A stretch of DNA of 64,000 nucleotides from Betaproteobacteria bacterium (GTDB taxonomy: Bacteria; Pseudomonadota; Gammaproteobacteria; Burkholderiales; Ga0077523). The position numbers and the translations under genes were made by a program. Below, piece by piece: positions 17,584 through 27,268 of the stretch. Location: the NCBI GenBank assembly GCA_016125475.1, contig WGLR01000003.1, positions 257,945-321,944 of the forward strand, in the 5' to 3' direction. Every line of letters starts with the position of its first letter. Position 1 is the stretch's first letter. The notes below the pieces were generated by a model. That model saw only the letters and a program-made list of their open reading frames with translations, searched no databases and was not told where the DNA came from.

Positions 17584-19690
17584 ACGACGGCACCCTCACG
17601 AAAAGCGCCGGCAGCGGGACCAGTCTCGTGAAGCTCTCGTTCGTGAACGGCGCGACCGGCATCATCGAGGCGCAGACCGGGACGATCGAGTTCAGCAACG
17701 GCGACGCAGTGTTCGGCGACGGCACCGAGTTCAGGGGACCGGGATTCATCGTCGTGAGCGCCAACGCGACGTTCAGCGGAAGCTTCACGACGGCGGACAA
17801 CCTCTCCTTGACCGGCGGGACGATCACCGGGTCGGGGGCCATCGTCAACGGTGTCGTCGACTGGAAGGGCGGAACACTCAACGGAGACTGGACCAACCCG
17901 TCCGGAAATTCACTGAACGTGATGTCCGGTGCCGTCAAGTATGTGAACGCCGGTTTCGACAACCAGGGGACGCTCGCGGCCACGGACGACCTCTATCTGT
18001 ACGGAAGCCACACACTCACCAACGCGGGCATGTACGACCTCCAGGGCGACGTGAGCATCAAGAACGCGTACGGCGGACATTTCGTGAACGACGGCACGCT
18101 CAGGAAGAGTGCCGGCTCCGGCACGAGTTCCGTGATGCTCTCGTTCGAGAACGGTACGTCTGGCATCGTCGAGGCGCAGACCGGCACGATCGAGTTCGGC
18201 CACGGCGATGCCGTCTTCGCCGACGGGGCGCGGTTCGAGGGCCCGGGGCTCATCGTCGTGAGTTCCAATGCGAGCTTCAACGGCACGATCACCGTGGCGG
18301 ACAATCTCTCGCTCACCGGTGGCACGGTAGACGGATCGGCGGCGGTGATCGCGGGCACGGTCAGGTGGACCGCGGGATATCTGACCGGCGACTGGACCAA
18401 TCCGACGGGAAACCTGTTCCGCATCGAGCCCGGCAAGGCGAAGTACCTGAACGGAAACTTCCTGAACCGGGGGACTGTCGCCGCCACGGACGACCTCTAC
18501 GTGTACGGGAGCCACACGCTCACGAACGAAGGCGTCTACGACCTCCAGGGGGACCTGAACCTCCAGAATGCGTATGGCGGATTCTTCGTGAACGACGGAA
18601 CGCTGCGCAAGAGTGCCGGGACCGGCACGAGCGCGGTATCGCTCACGTTCACGAACGCCATGGACGGAATCATCGAGGTTCGGTCCGGCACGATGGAATT
18701 CGGCCACGGCGACGCCGTCTTCGGTGACGGCACCCGTTTCGAGGGCCCGGGGCAGGTGGTCGTGAGCAGCAGTGCGACCTTCAACGGCAGTTTCACGGCG
18801 GAGGACAACCTCTCGCTGACCGGCGGTACCGTCACGGGCTCGGGCGCGGTCGTCAACGGGACCGTCGACTGGACGGCCGGGTACCTGACCGGCGACTGGA
18901 CCAACCCGCTCGGGAACATGCTCAATTTCCGGTCAGGCGCCAAGAAGTACCTGAACGGCGATCTCGACAACCGCGGCACGATCGCGGCCACCGACGACCT
19001 CTACGTCTACGGGAGCCATACGCTCACCAACGCGGGCACGTACGACCTCCAGGGTGACGTGAACCTCCTGAACGCCTATGGCGGATTCTTCGTGAACGAC
19101 GGTACCCTGCGGAAGAGTGCGGGGGGCGGGACGAGTTCGGTGAACCTCACGTTCACGAACAACGGGGGCATCGTCGATGTTCAGTCAGGCACCCTCGAGT
19201 TCAATCACGGTGACGCGACGTTCAAGGACGGAACCCGTTTCAGGGGGCCGGGGCCGGTGATCGTCTCGAGCAGTGCGAGCTTCCAGGGTGGCTTCTCCAC
19301 GGAGAGCACCGTGACGCTCGACAGTCCCGGCACGTTCGCGGGAACGGGGGCGGTCATGAACGGGCCCGTGATCTGGAAGTCGGGCTACCTGACCGGCGAC
19401 TGGACGAACAGCGCGGGCAACACGCTGGCGCTTCGCGCCGGTGGCGGCAAGTACGTGAATGGCAGCCTCACGAACGCCGGCACGATCGTGGCCACGGACC
19501 ACCTCTACCTCTATGGCAGTCACACGCTCACGAACCAGGGCACCTACGACCTGCAGGGTGACGTCGACATCCGCAATTCCTACGGTGGCAATTTCGTGAA
19601 CGAGGGCGTGCTCGTGAAGAGCGCGGGAACGGGCACCAGCGTCGTGGCGCTGACCTTCAGCAACACGTCGACCGGCACGATCGTCCTGAA
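16950..19690 (+). repeat. Six coding tandem repeats, about 501-507 bases each
   Basis: The segment ATDDLYVYGSHTLTN-YDLQGDVNL-NAYGGFFVN recurs near 16956, 17475, 17977, 18478, 18982 and 19489. Spacing is 501, 504 and 507 bases between the last four. Each unit also carries TGTIEFGHGDAVFGDGTRFE and DNLSLTGGTVTG segments. The repeats are diverged at codon level, so they are old rather than recently amplified. The pattern suggests a beta-helix or stacked beta-sheet rod. Confidence 0.85.
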
Positions 19691-20078
19691 CAGTGGCACG
19701 TTGCGGCTCAACCAGGCGTTCGCCAACGCGGGCACGCTCGATTTCGGCATCGCTGCCCTGGACAGCTTCGGCGTGCTGTCCGTGAACGGTGTCACGGATC
19801 TCGGGGCCGGAGGGAGCCTGGCCGTGCATTTCCTCGGCGGATACCGTCCGTCGCTCGACGACACGTTCCAGGTCATCACGTTCGGCAGCGAGACGGGCAC
19901 CTTCGTGAACGACGGGTCCCTCGTGTTCGACGGCGTCACGTTCAGTGCGAGCTACAACCCGAACGACGTCACGCTCCGCGTCACGAACGTGGCCGCGGTG
20001 CCCGAGCCGGAGACCTGGGCGCTGCTCCTGGCGGGTATCGGCGTCGTCGGGGCAGTGGTACGGCGGCGGGCGGCCTGA
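17580..20078 (+). CDS. PEP-CTERM repeat protein, C-terminal part
   Basis: Continuation of the same gene in the next frame; 832 residues if read from the GTG at 17580, though that is probably not a true start. Four more copies of the roughly 167-residue repeat (YGSHTLTNAGTYDLQGDVNL type) are followed by a spacer and a C-terminal VPEPETWALLLAGIGVVGAV with RRRAA: the PEP-CTERM signal, hydrophobic helix and basic tail cut by exosortase. The intact gene would encode about 1113 residues. The product is expected at the cell surface or in the exopolysaccharide matrix; an exosortase must be encoded elsewhere. Confidence 0.85.
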   Translation: MNDGTLTKSAGSGTSLVKLSFVNGATGIIEAQTGTIEFSNGDAVFGDGTEFRGPGFIVVSANATFSGSFTTADNLSLTGGTITGSGAIVNGVVDWKGGTLNGDWTNPSGNSLNVMSGAVKYVNAGFDNQGTLAATDDLYLYGSHTLTNAGMYDLQGDVSIKNAYGGHFVNDGTLRKSAGSGTSSVMLSFENGTSGIVEAQTGTIEFGHGDAVFADGARFEGPGLIVVSSNASFNGTITVADNLSLTGGTVDGSAAVIAGTVRWTAGYLTGDWTNPTGNLFRIEPGKAKYLNGNFLNRGTVAATDDLYVYGSHTLTNEGVYDLQGDLNLQNAYGGFFVNDGTLRKSAGTGTSAVSLTFTNAMDGIIEVRSGTMEFGHGDAVFGDGTRFEGPGQVVVSSSATFNGSFTAEDNLSLTGGTVTGSGAVVNGTVDWTAGYLTGDWTNPLGNMLNFRSGAKKYLNGDLDNRGTIAATDDLYVYGSHTLTNAGTYDLQGDVNLLNAYGGFFVNDGTLRKSAGGGTSSVNLTFTNNGGIVDVQSGTLEFNHGDATFKDGTRFRGPGPVIVSSSASFQGGFSTESTVTLDSPGTFAGTGAVMNGPVIWKSGYLTGDWTNSAGNTLALRAGGGKYVNGSLTNAGTIVATDHLYLYGSHTLTNQGTYDLQGDVDIRNSYGGNFVNEGVLVKSAGTGTSVVALTFSNTSTGTIVLNSGTLRLNQAFANAGTLDFGIAALDSFGVLSVNGVTDLGAGGSLAVHFLGGYRPSLDDTFQVITFGSETGTFVNDGSLVFDGVTFSASYNPNDVTLRVTNVAAVPEPETWALLLAGIGVVGAVVRRRAA

Positions 20079-20142
20079 CCACCACCAGGACCGGCCGGCG
20101 GGACACCGGAGTTCGACGGCGGCCGGGCCGCCATGGAATGGT

Positions 20143-23100
20143 TCAGGCCCCGAAATTCAGCTGTCTCGGGGCGAGATAGCGCCGCGCGAGTTCCTCCGCG
20201 GGCACGGGCTTGTTGAACAGGAAGCCCTGATACTCGTCGCACCCGAGACGCTTCAGCGCAGAGAGCTGGCCGAGATTCTCCACCCCCTCGGCGGTGACGC
20301 GCAGATCCAGGCTGTGGGCCATGCCGATGATGGTCGCGATGATCACGTCGCTGTCCTTGTCGCTGTCGACGTCGCGCACGAAAGAACGGTCGATCTTCAG
20401 CGTGTCGATCGGCAGCTGCTTGAGATTCGAAAGTGAGGAATAGCCGGTGCCGAAGTCGTCCACGGCGAGGCGGGTGCCGAGCTTGCCGAGGCGCCGGAAG
20501 GCCTGCACGCTGTCGTCGGCCGTGCGCCAGATCACGGATTCGGTCATCTCGAGTTCGAGACAGGTCGGGTCCAGCCCCGTCCGTGCGAGCGTGCGCTGCA
20601 CGTTTCGCGCGAACTCGGTGGGGTGCGTGAACTGCCGGGCCGAGACGTTCACGGCGACCCGCACGGCGGGATAGCCCCTGTCCTGCCAGGCCTTGCACTG
20701 CTCGCAGGCGTTGCGCAGGACCCAGAGCCCGATCGCTTCGATGAGGCCGGTTTCCTCCGCCACCTCGATGAACGTCGAGGGCAGCACGATGCCCTTCTTC
20801 GGGTGTCGCCAGCGCAGCAGCGCCTCCACCCCCGCGAGGCGTCCCGACGCGATGTCGACCTGGGGCTGGTAGTAGAGCACGAACTCGTCGCGGTCCAGCG
20901 CGAGTCGCAGGGCGGTCTCGAGATCGTGCCGTTCCACCGCGCGGATGTTCATCTCGCGCGAGAAGAACTGGTAGTTGCGACGGCCCTTTTCCTTCGCGTG
21001 GTACATCGCGGTGTCCGCGTTCTTCATGAGCGTGGGCACGTCGTCGGCGTCGGACGGATAGATGCTGATGCCGATCGAGCAGGACGTCGTGAGCGTGTGG
21101 CCCGCGATTTCCATCGGCCGCGCGAGGGCCGTGAGAATCTTGCGCGCGACCTGCGCGGCGTCCTCGGCGTGCTGCAGGCCTTCCACCGTGACGACGAACT
21201 CGTCGCCGCCCAGCCGGGAGAGCGTGTCGCCCTTGCGCAGGCAGCCCTGCATGCGGGAGGCGACCTCCTTCAGGAGCAGGTCGCCGACGTCGTGACCCAG
21301 AGAGTCGTTGATGTTCTTGAAGCGGTCGAGATCCAGGAACATCAGTGCGAGCGCCTGCCGGCTTCGGCGCGCATTGAGCAGACCCTGATCGAGGCGGTCG
21401 TGCAGCAGCAGGCGGTTCGGCAGGCCCGTGAGCGGATCACGCGTCGCGAGCTGGCTGATGCGTTCCTCGGCCTGCTTGCGGTCCGTCACGTCGCGCACCG
21501 TTCCGCGGTGTCCGACGACGGCCCCGTCGTCGTCGTGGATCGCGACCGCGTTCACGGTGACCCAGACGGTGGTCCCGGCCCGGGTGAGCCAGCGGTGTTC
21601 GAATTCCCGGTAGCTGCCGTCCTCGCGCGTGTTGTCCTCGAGCCACCGCAGCGCGCGCTCGGCCTCTCCGGGCGGCATGAGATCCTGCGGGGTGCGTCCG
21701 ACGAGTTCGTCGCTCGTGTATCCGAGCACGTCGCGAACCTTGGACGACAGGAACGTGTAGCGGCCCTGCGCGTCGCTCTCCCAGACGAACTCGCTCGCGG
21801 CCTCCGCGAAGTCCCGGAAGCGCGCCTCGCTCTCCCGCAGCTGGCGCTCCACCTGCTTGAGCTTGGTGATGTCCCGACCCACGCCGCGATAGCCCAGGAA
21901 GCGTCCGTCCGCCCCGAACACGGGTTCCCCGCTCGTGAGGCCCCAGTGGCCCGAACTGCGGGCGCGCAGCACGAGATCCCGGAACGGCTCGCGATTCTCG
22001 AGCGTGCGCCGGTGGGCTGCCTTCACGGCATCGGATTCCCACTCGAAGTCGGCATCGAAGCGCGTCCTGCCGATCACCTCGTCGAGACCGACGATGATGT
22101 TCCCTACGGCGGTCGGCGAGACGTAGGTGAAACGGAATTCGGCGTCCTGTTCCCAGTACCAGTCAGCGGAAAGTTCCGTGAGGCTGCGGAAGCGCTGTTC
22201 GCTCGCCTTGAGCCGTTCCTCCGCGTCGCGACGCGCGGTGACGTCGTTCAGCAGCAGGACGAGCACACGCGTGCCGTCGGGAGCGGTGAGTCCGCGCTTC
22301 TGCACGGCCATCCACGTGGTGCGGCCGTTGATGAGATAGGGCTGTTCGTAGGTGACGTCGAGGTCGCCGGCGAGTGCGCGGTCGTCGGTCTCGACGAAGT
22401 ACGCGGCCTGCTCGGGCGAGAAGAAGTCGTGGTCGTCGCGCCCCAGGATCTCCGCGGGCGGTCGCTGGAAGAACGCCTCGAACGCGCGGTTCGCGGCGAG
22501 ATAGCGGTGATGGGAGTCCTTGACGAGCACCGGGCTCGGTATCGCGTTGATCAGGGCACCGAGAAAGCGCTGCGACTGGGCGATCTCCTGTTCGGCGCGG
22601 CGCTGGAGCGTGATGTCGCGCGCGGTGCCGCGATAGCCGGTGAACGAGCCGTCGTCCGCGAACATCGGCTCGCCGCTGATCGAGACGTGCAGCTGCCCGC
22701 CCGCGCGTGCGCGGCGCGCGAGGCGGACGTCGCGAAACGACTCGCGGTGCGCCACGGCCCGTTCGTGCCGGGCGCGGTCCTCGGGGATGATCTCGGCAGA
22801 GAGCTCGGCGCGTGTCCGGGGAAGCATGGCGTCCAGATTCGGCGAGCCCTGCAGTTCGGTCCCGTATTCCGCCACGAGACGCAGCGTGCCGTCCGAGTCC
22901 TCTTCCCAGAACGCGTCGGCCGACAGGGACGTCAGTGCGACGAAGCGCTCGAGACTCCTGCGAAGCTTGAGGCCGCTGATCCGTCGTTCCGTCGCGAGGG
23001 CGCTCACCATCAGGGAGGTCACGAGTGCGACGGACAGGAAGGTGAACATCAGCACGTGGCTGCCGAACGACTGCGGATGCATGAGGGGGCCGGTGCCGTG

Positions 23101-23880
23101 ACTCAGCGCGAGCGTGCCCATGGTCACGAGAATGAGGCCGCTCGCGGTGACCGCCCGAAGTCCGCACGAAAGCGCGATCCAGACCATCACGGGCAGAACG
23201 AGGTACGCGACCGTGGCCTGGCCGACCCAGTCGATCAGAACGCCGCTGAACACGAGTGCCGACAGTGTCGTGTGCACGAGCAGCAGCATCGACGTCCGCA
23301 GCGCGTCGCGCTTGCGCGGGCGGGACCGTGCGGGGACGACCCGCCAGGCGAGAATCGCGGGAACGAGCGCGAGAATCCCGAGCGTGTGGGCCATCCACGA
23401 GATCGAGACTGCCGCAAGCAGGACGCCCGGCGAGAACGCCGTCGAGTGCAGCAGGGTCACGGGGCCGAGCACGGCAGCGGGCAGTGGCGCGAGCAGTGCG
23501 CAGCCGAACGCGAATCCGAGTGCATCACGCGTGCGGGCCATCCTCGATCGCACGCGCAGGCGCCTCAGGATCCAGCACGCGAGGGCGGCTTCGGCCACTG
23601 CGCCGGCGGCGCTCACGATCGCGACGCCCGGGCCGATGCCGGCATACAGCGCGAACGCCCATGCGCCGATGAAGATGCCGGGGAGGGCCTGGCGCCTGAG
23701 GATCAGCATCGCACCGACCGCGATCCCCGATGCCGGCCACACGGCGGCCATGGCCGGAAACGTCGGCGCGAACCTGTATGCCGCGAGCGCCGTGGCGAAC
23801 CAGGCAACCGCGACGAGGCCGCTGCCTATCCATGCGCGCGGGCTTCTGCGTGTCCGGGACATGGTGCCGGGCTCGTTCAC
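20143..23880 (-). CDS. MASE1-PAS(4)-GGDEF-EAL cyclic-di-GMP enzyme
   Basis: A large inner-membrane signalling protein of about 1245 residues. An N-terminal MASE1-like sensor of about eight helices (residues 15-310) is followed by four PAS/PAC modules, each ending near GTxRDIT or GxGRDIT. A GGDEF domain with intact RLGGDEFVV and an EAL domain with intact GVEALLRW follow. Both halves look catalytically competent, so it may make or degrade c-di-GMP according to input. A GTG at 23880 overlaps the upstream ATPase gene's stop (GTGA); an ATG at 23862 lacks a ribosome binding site. The coupling suggests that it controls the ATPase locally. Confidence 0.9.
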   Translation of the reverse strand: MNEPGTMSRTRRSPRAWIGSGLVAVAWFATALAAYRFAPTFPAMAAVWPASGIAVGAMLILRRQALPGIFIGAWAFALYAGIGPGVAIVSAAGAVAEAALACWILRRLRVRSRMARTRDALGFAFGCALLAPLPAAVLGPVTLLHSTAFSPGVLLAAVSISWMAHTLGILALVPAILAWRVVPARSRPRKRDALRTSMLLLVHTTLSALVFSGVLIDWVGQATVAYLVLPVMVWIALSCGLRAVTASGLILVTMGTLALSHGTGPLMHPQSFGSHVLMFTFLSVALVTSLMVSALATERRISGLKLRRSLERFVALTSLSADAFWEEDSDGTLRLVAEYGTELQGSPNLDAMLPRTRAELSAEIIPEDRARHERAVAHRESFRDVRLARRARAGGQLHVSISGEPMFADDGSFTGYRGTARDITLQRRAEQEIAQSQRFLGALINAIPSPVLVKDSHHRYLAANRAFEAFFQRPPAEILGRDDHDFFSPEQAAYFVETDDRALAGDLDVTYEQPYLINGRTTWMAVQKRGLTAPDGTRVLVLLLNDVTARRDAEERLKASEQRFRSLTELSADWYWEQDAEFRFTYVSPTAVGNIIVGLDEVIGRTRFDADFEWESDAVKAAHRRTLENREPFRDLVLRARSSGHWGLTSGEPVFGADGRFLGYRGVGRDITKLKQVERQLRESEARFRDFAEAASEFVWESDAQGRYTFLSSKVRDVLGYTSDELVGRTPQDLMPPGEAERALRWLEDNTREDGSYREFEHRWLTRAGTTVWVTVNAVAIHDDDGAVVGHRGTVRDVTDRKQAEERISQLATRDPLTGLPNRLLLHDRLDQGLLNARRSRQALALMFLDLDRFKNINDSLGHDVGDLLLKEVASRMQGCLRKGDTLSRLGGDEFVVTVEGLQHAEDAAQVARKILTALARPMEIAGHTLTTSCSIGISIYPSDADDVPTLMKNADTAMYHAKEKGRRNYQFFSREMNIRAVERHDLETALRLALDRDEFVLYYQPQVDIASGRLAGVEALLRWRHPKKGIVLPSTFIEVAEETGLIEAIGLWVLRNACEQCKAWQDRGYPAVRVAVNVSARQFTHPTEFARNVQRTLARTGLDPTCLELEMTESVIWRTADDSVQAFRRLGKLGTRLAVDDFGTGYSSLSNLKQLPIDTLKIDRSFVRDVDSDKDSDVIIATIIGMAHSLDLRVTAEGVENLGQLSALKRLGCDEYQGFLFNKPVPAEELARRYLAPRQLNFGA

Positions 23881-25706
23881 GTGCGGGTCCGCTCCCGGTT
23901 CTTCTCGCGCGGTCGCGTGTCCGACGAGACCGGCGGGGCGGCCTTGAGCACCTCGTCCACCGTCGTGACGCCCTGCGCGACCTTCATGGCGCCACTGATC
24001 CGCAGCGGCTTCATGCCGTCCCGGTAGGCCTGCTCCCGGATCTCGGCGAGGTCGGCCATCGGCACGATGAGCTTTCGCTGGCCGGCGGAGAGCAGCATGA
24101 TCTCGTAGATCCCGACCCGGCCCATGTAGCCCGTCATGCGGCACTCGAGGCAGCCGCGTGCGTAGTAGACCTGCTGCGGCTTGTCCGCCTTCCAGGGCGA
24201 GATGAGGGCCTTCCAGGCTTCGTCGTCGATGGTGCCGGCCTCGCGACAGTGGGGGCAGAGCGTGCGCACGAGCCGCTGGGCCATCACGCCGAGGATCGTC
24301 GAGTGCAGCAGGTAGGGAGGCACGCCGATGTCCAGCAGGCGCGTGATGGCGGCGGGCGCGTCGTTCGTGTGCAGCGTGGTGAGGACCAGATGGCCCGTCA
24401 GCGCGGCCTGGATGGCCATCTCGGCCGTCTCGAGATCGCGCACCTCGCCGATCATGATGATGTCGGGATCCTGGCGCAGCATCGTGCGCACGCCGGAGGC
24501 GAAGTCGAGCCCGATGGAGTGGTGCACCTGCATCTGGTTGAACGCGGGCTCGACCATCTCGATCGGATCCTCGATCGTGCACACGTTCACGTCCGCCGTG
24601 GCGAGCAGCTTCAGCGTGGAATAGAGCGTGGTCGTCTTGCCGGAGCCGGTCGGGCCCGTGACCAGCACGATGCCGTGAGGCTGGGTGGTCATCTGCGACC
24701 AGCGGGCCCGGTCCTCCTCGGAGAAGCCGAGCGCCCGATAGTCCTTCACGATGACGTCGGGGTTGAAGATGCGCATCACGAGCTTCTCGCCGAACGCGGT
24801 CGGCATGGTCGAGAGTCTCAGTTCGACTTCGGAGCCGTCCGGCGTGACCGTCTTGATGCGACCGTCCTGCGGGCGCCGCTTCTCCACGACGTCCATCCGC
24901 CCGAGTATCTTGATGCGGCTCGTCATCGCGGCCATCACGGGCGTGGGGATCTGGTAGACCTGGTGCAGCACGCCGTCGATGCGGAACCGCACGTTGCCCA
25001 CGTCCCGGCGGGGTTCCATGTGGATGTCGCTCGCGCGCTGCTCGAACGCGTACTGGAAGATCCAGTCGACGATGTGGACGATGTGGCGGTCGTTCGCGTC
25101 GACGTTGCCGCGACTGCCGAGCTGGACCAGCTGCTCGAAGTTCGTGATGTCGTTGAACTCGGCACGCTTCTGGTTCTGCGCGCCCTGCACGGAGCGCGCG
25201 AGATTGTAGAACTCGACCTGGTAGGTCTCGATGTCGCGCGGGTTCGCGAGGACGCGACGGATCTCCAGACGCAGGACCCGCGCGAGCTCGCGTTCCCACT
25301 CCCGCAGGAACGGCTCGCTCGTCGCGATCACGCACTCCCGCGTGTCGACCTGTACCGGCAGGATCCGGAAACGCGTCGCGTACGCGTTCGACATGACCTT
25401 CGTGACCGCGGCGAAATCGATCTTGAACGGGTCGATGTGGAGGTAGGGCAGCCCGACGCGTCCGGCCAGCCACTCGGTCAGGGCCTCGAGGTGCAGGAGC
25501 TTCTTCGGCGTGCGGGGATCGGGCCACTTCTGGTCGGCGACCAGCACGAGCGGATGCACGGAAGCGCGCTTCGACGCGGGGTTCGCGCGGAGTTCGCGTG
25601 CCTGCTCGGCGGACGCGAGGCCGTCGCTCACGAGGTCCGTGAGGACGGACTCGAGGTCGAGCTTGCGATCGACGGGGTCGGCCCTCGCGGGCGCGGGCAT
25701 GGTCAT
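23877..25706 (-). CDS. PilB/GspE-family type II/IV secretion ATPase
   Basis: A 609-residue secretion/pilus ATPase. An N-terminal GspE_N/MshEN-like domain (PLVLVADQKW onward) precedes the ATPase core with Walker A GPTGSGKT, the Asp and His boxes (IEDPIEMVEP, TLHTNDAPAA), Walker B DPDIIMIGEVRD and a tetracysteine zinc site (CPHC and CLEC). This domain order fits an assembly ATPase. The ATG at 25706 (or 25700) is preferred; upstream in-frame codons lack family similarity. No other pilus or secretion gene is nearby, so it is an orphan ATPase paired with a c-di-GMP enzyme. PilB and GspE cannot be told apart with certainty. Confidence 0.88.
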   Translation of the reverse strand: MTMPAPARADPVDRKLDLESVLTDLVSDGLASAEQARELRANPASKRASVHPLVLVADQKWPDPRTPKKLLHLEALTEWLAGRVGLPYLHIDPFKIDFAAVTKVMSNAYATRFRILPVQVDTRECVIATSEPFLREWERELARVLRLEIRRVLANPRDIETYQVEFYNLARSVQGAQNQKRAEFNDITNFEQLVQLGSRGNVDANDRHIVHIVDWIFQYAFEQRASDIHMEPRRDVGNVRFRIDGVLHQVYQIPTPVMAAMTSRIKILGRMDVVEKRRPQDGRIKTVTPDGSEVELRLSTMPTAFGEKLVMRIFNPDVIVKDYRALGFSEEDRARWSQMTTQPHGIVLVTGPTGSGKTTTLYSTLKLLATADVNVCTIEDPIEMVEPAFNQMQVHHSIGLDFASGVRTMLRQDPDIIMIGEVRDLETAEMAIQAALTGHLVLTTLHTNDAPAAITRLLDIGVPPYLLHSTILGVMAQRLVRTLCPHCREAGTIDDEAWKALISPWKADKPQQVYYARGCLECRMTGYMGRVGIYEIMLLSAGQRKLIVPMADLAEIREQAYRDGMKPLRISGAMKVAQGVTTVDEVLKAAPPVSSDTRPREKNRERTRT

Positions 25707-25948
25707 GGAATGCTGCGCTGCTTCCTTGGCGGCGATTATCCCACCGTGTTTGCGGCCGGTCATCCCTCCGACGCGAGGGATTCGGGGCGTGGCCGGAGTG
25801 TCCCGCCGCACCCGAACGGGGCGCCGCGGCCGGCGTGATGCCCATTCGTGGCGCACTCCCGCCCATTCCTGCACCCCGATGAGGCATCATACGCGCCGCC
25901 CTCGCGGCTCAGCCAGACCAAGAAACGATCGAATTGGAGGTTCTTTCC

Positions 25949-27148
25949 GTGGAAACCGCCCGTCACGGCGACGTGTTGTTCGTACTTCTCGGCGCGATCA
26001 TGGTGCTTGCCATGCACGCCGGCTTCGCCTTCCTCGAACTCGGAACGGTTCGTGGCAAGAACCAGGTCAACGCCCTGGTCAAGATCCTGACCGACTTCGG
26101 CGTGTCGACCCTCGCGTACTTCTTCGTGGGCTACTCGGTGGCCTACGGGACCAGCTTCATGGTGGGTGCCGACCACCTCGTCGCGGCGAACGGCTACGAA
26201 CTCACCAAGTTCTTCTTTCTGCTGACCTTTGCGGCGGCGATTCCCGCGATCGTGTCGGGCGGAATCGCCGAACGCGCACGTTTCTATCCACAGCTCCTCG
26301 CGACCGCGCTCCTCGTGGGCATCGTCTATCCGTTCTTCGAGGGCATCGCGTGGAACGGTCACTACGGTGTCCAGGACTGGCTCGCCGGGCATTTCGGGGC
26401 CGCGTTCCACGATTTCGCCGGTTCGGTCGTGGTGCATGCCGTCGGGGGATGGATCGGGCTGGCCGCCGTCGTGCTGCTCGGGGCGCGCCGCGGGCGTTAC
26501 CACAAGGACGGTGGCATCGCCTCGCATCCGCCGTCCAGCATCCCGTTTCTCGCGCTCGGTGCGTGGATACTCACCGTCGGGTGGTTCGGGTTCAACGTCA
26601 TGTCGGCGCAGACCCTCGACCACATCAGCGGACTCGTCGCGGTGAACTCGCTCATGGCCATGGTCGGAGGGACCCTGGTCGCGCTCGTGCTGGGCAGGAA
26701 CGACCCGGGCTTCGTGCACAACGGCCCGCTCGCGGGTCTGGTCGCCGTGTGCGCGGGCTCCGATCTCATGCACCCGGTGGGGGCGCTCGCGACCGGGGCC
26801 GTCGCGGGGGCGCTGTTCGTGTACCTCTTTCCGATCGTGCAGAACCGGTGGCGCATCGACGACGTCCTCGGCGTCTGGCCCTTGCACGGTTTGTGCGGGG
26901 CGTGGGGCGGCATCGCTGCCGGAATCTTCGGCCTGAAGGCGCTCGGAGGGCTCGGTGGCGTGACGTTCCTGTCGCAGCTGTCCGGGACGCTGCTGGGCGT
27001 GGTGGTCGCACTTGTCGGCGGGTTCGCGGTCTATGGAGCCATCAAGGCGCTGGTCGGCATCCGTCTCGACCAGGAGGCGGAGTTCAACGGCGCCGACCTG
27101 AGCATCCACAAGATCTCGGCCACGCCCGAGCGCGATCCGGTGCTGTAG
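25949..27148 (+). CDS. amtB: Ammonium transporter (Amt family)
   Basis: A 399-residue, 11-helix ammonium channel. The two pore histidines are in SVVVHAVGGWIG and PLHGLCGAWGG, and the conserved loop GLVAVCAGSDLMHPVGAL is present. I chose GTG at 25949 because GGAGG lies 8 bases upstream; the TTG at 25934 would overlap that site. No glnK/glnB gene follows, unlike the usual glnK-amtB operon. No signal peptide is apparent; the first helix begins almost at once. Confidence 0.92.
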   Translation: METARHGDVLFVLLGAIMVLAMHAGFAFLELGTVRGKNQVNALVKILTDFGVSTLAYFFVGYSVAYGTSFMVGADHLVAANGYELTKFFFLLTFAAAIPAIVSGGIAERARFYPQLLATALLVGIVYPFFEGIAWNGHYGVQDWLAGHFGAAFHDFAGSVVVHAVGGWIGLAAVVLLGARRGRYHKDGGIASHPPSSIPFLALGAWILTVGWFGFNVMSAQTLDHISGLVAVNSLMAMVGGTLVALVLGRNDPGFVHNGPLAGLVAVCAGSDLMHPVGALATGAVAGALFVYLFPIVQNRWRIDDVLGVWPLHGLCGAWGGIAAGIFGLKALGGLGGVTFLSQLSGTLLGVVVALVGGFAVYGAIKALVGIRLDQEAEFNGADLSIHKISATPERDPVL

Positions 27149-27268
27149 AGCCGGTGCCGCGTCGAATCACTCGCGGGGCGCACGGTCGGTGCCTCCCGCG
27201 AGCGACGCGCCTGCCCGCGGGGTGTCCCCCGGGGGCCATGACGACAACACGCATTCCGGAGACCCTGC

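Noticed and set aside
16950-19690. Regular repeats considered as a CRISPR array
   Set aside because: The period is about 500 bases, the repeats are coding and diverged, and no cas genes are present.
20143-25890. A single open frame of more than 1900 codons on the minus strand
   Set aside because: The upstream third is antisense or out of frame to the PilB-type ATPase and has a random Arg/Pro-rich composition; the real c-di-GMP enzyme starts at about 23880.
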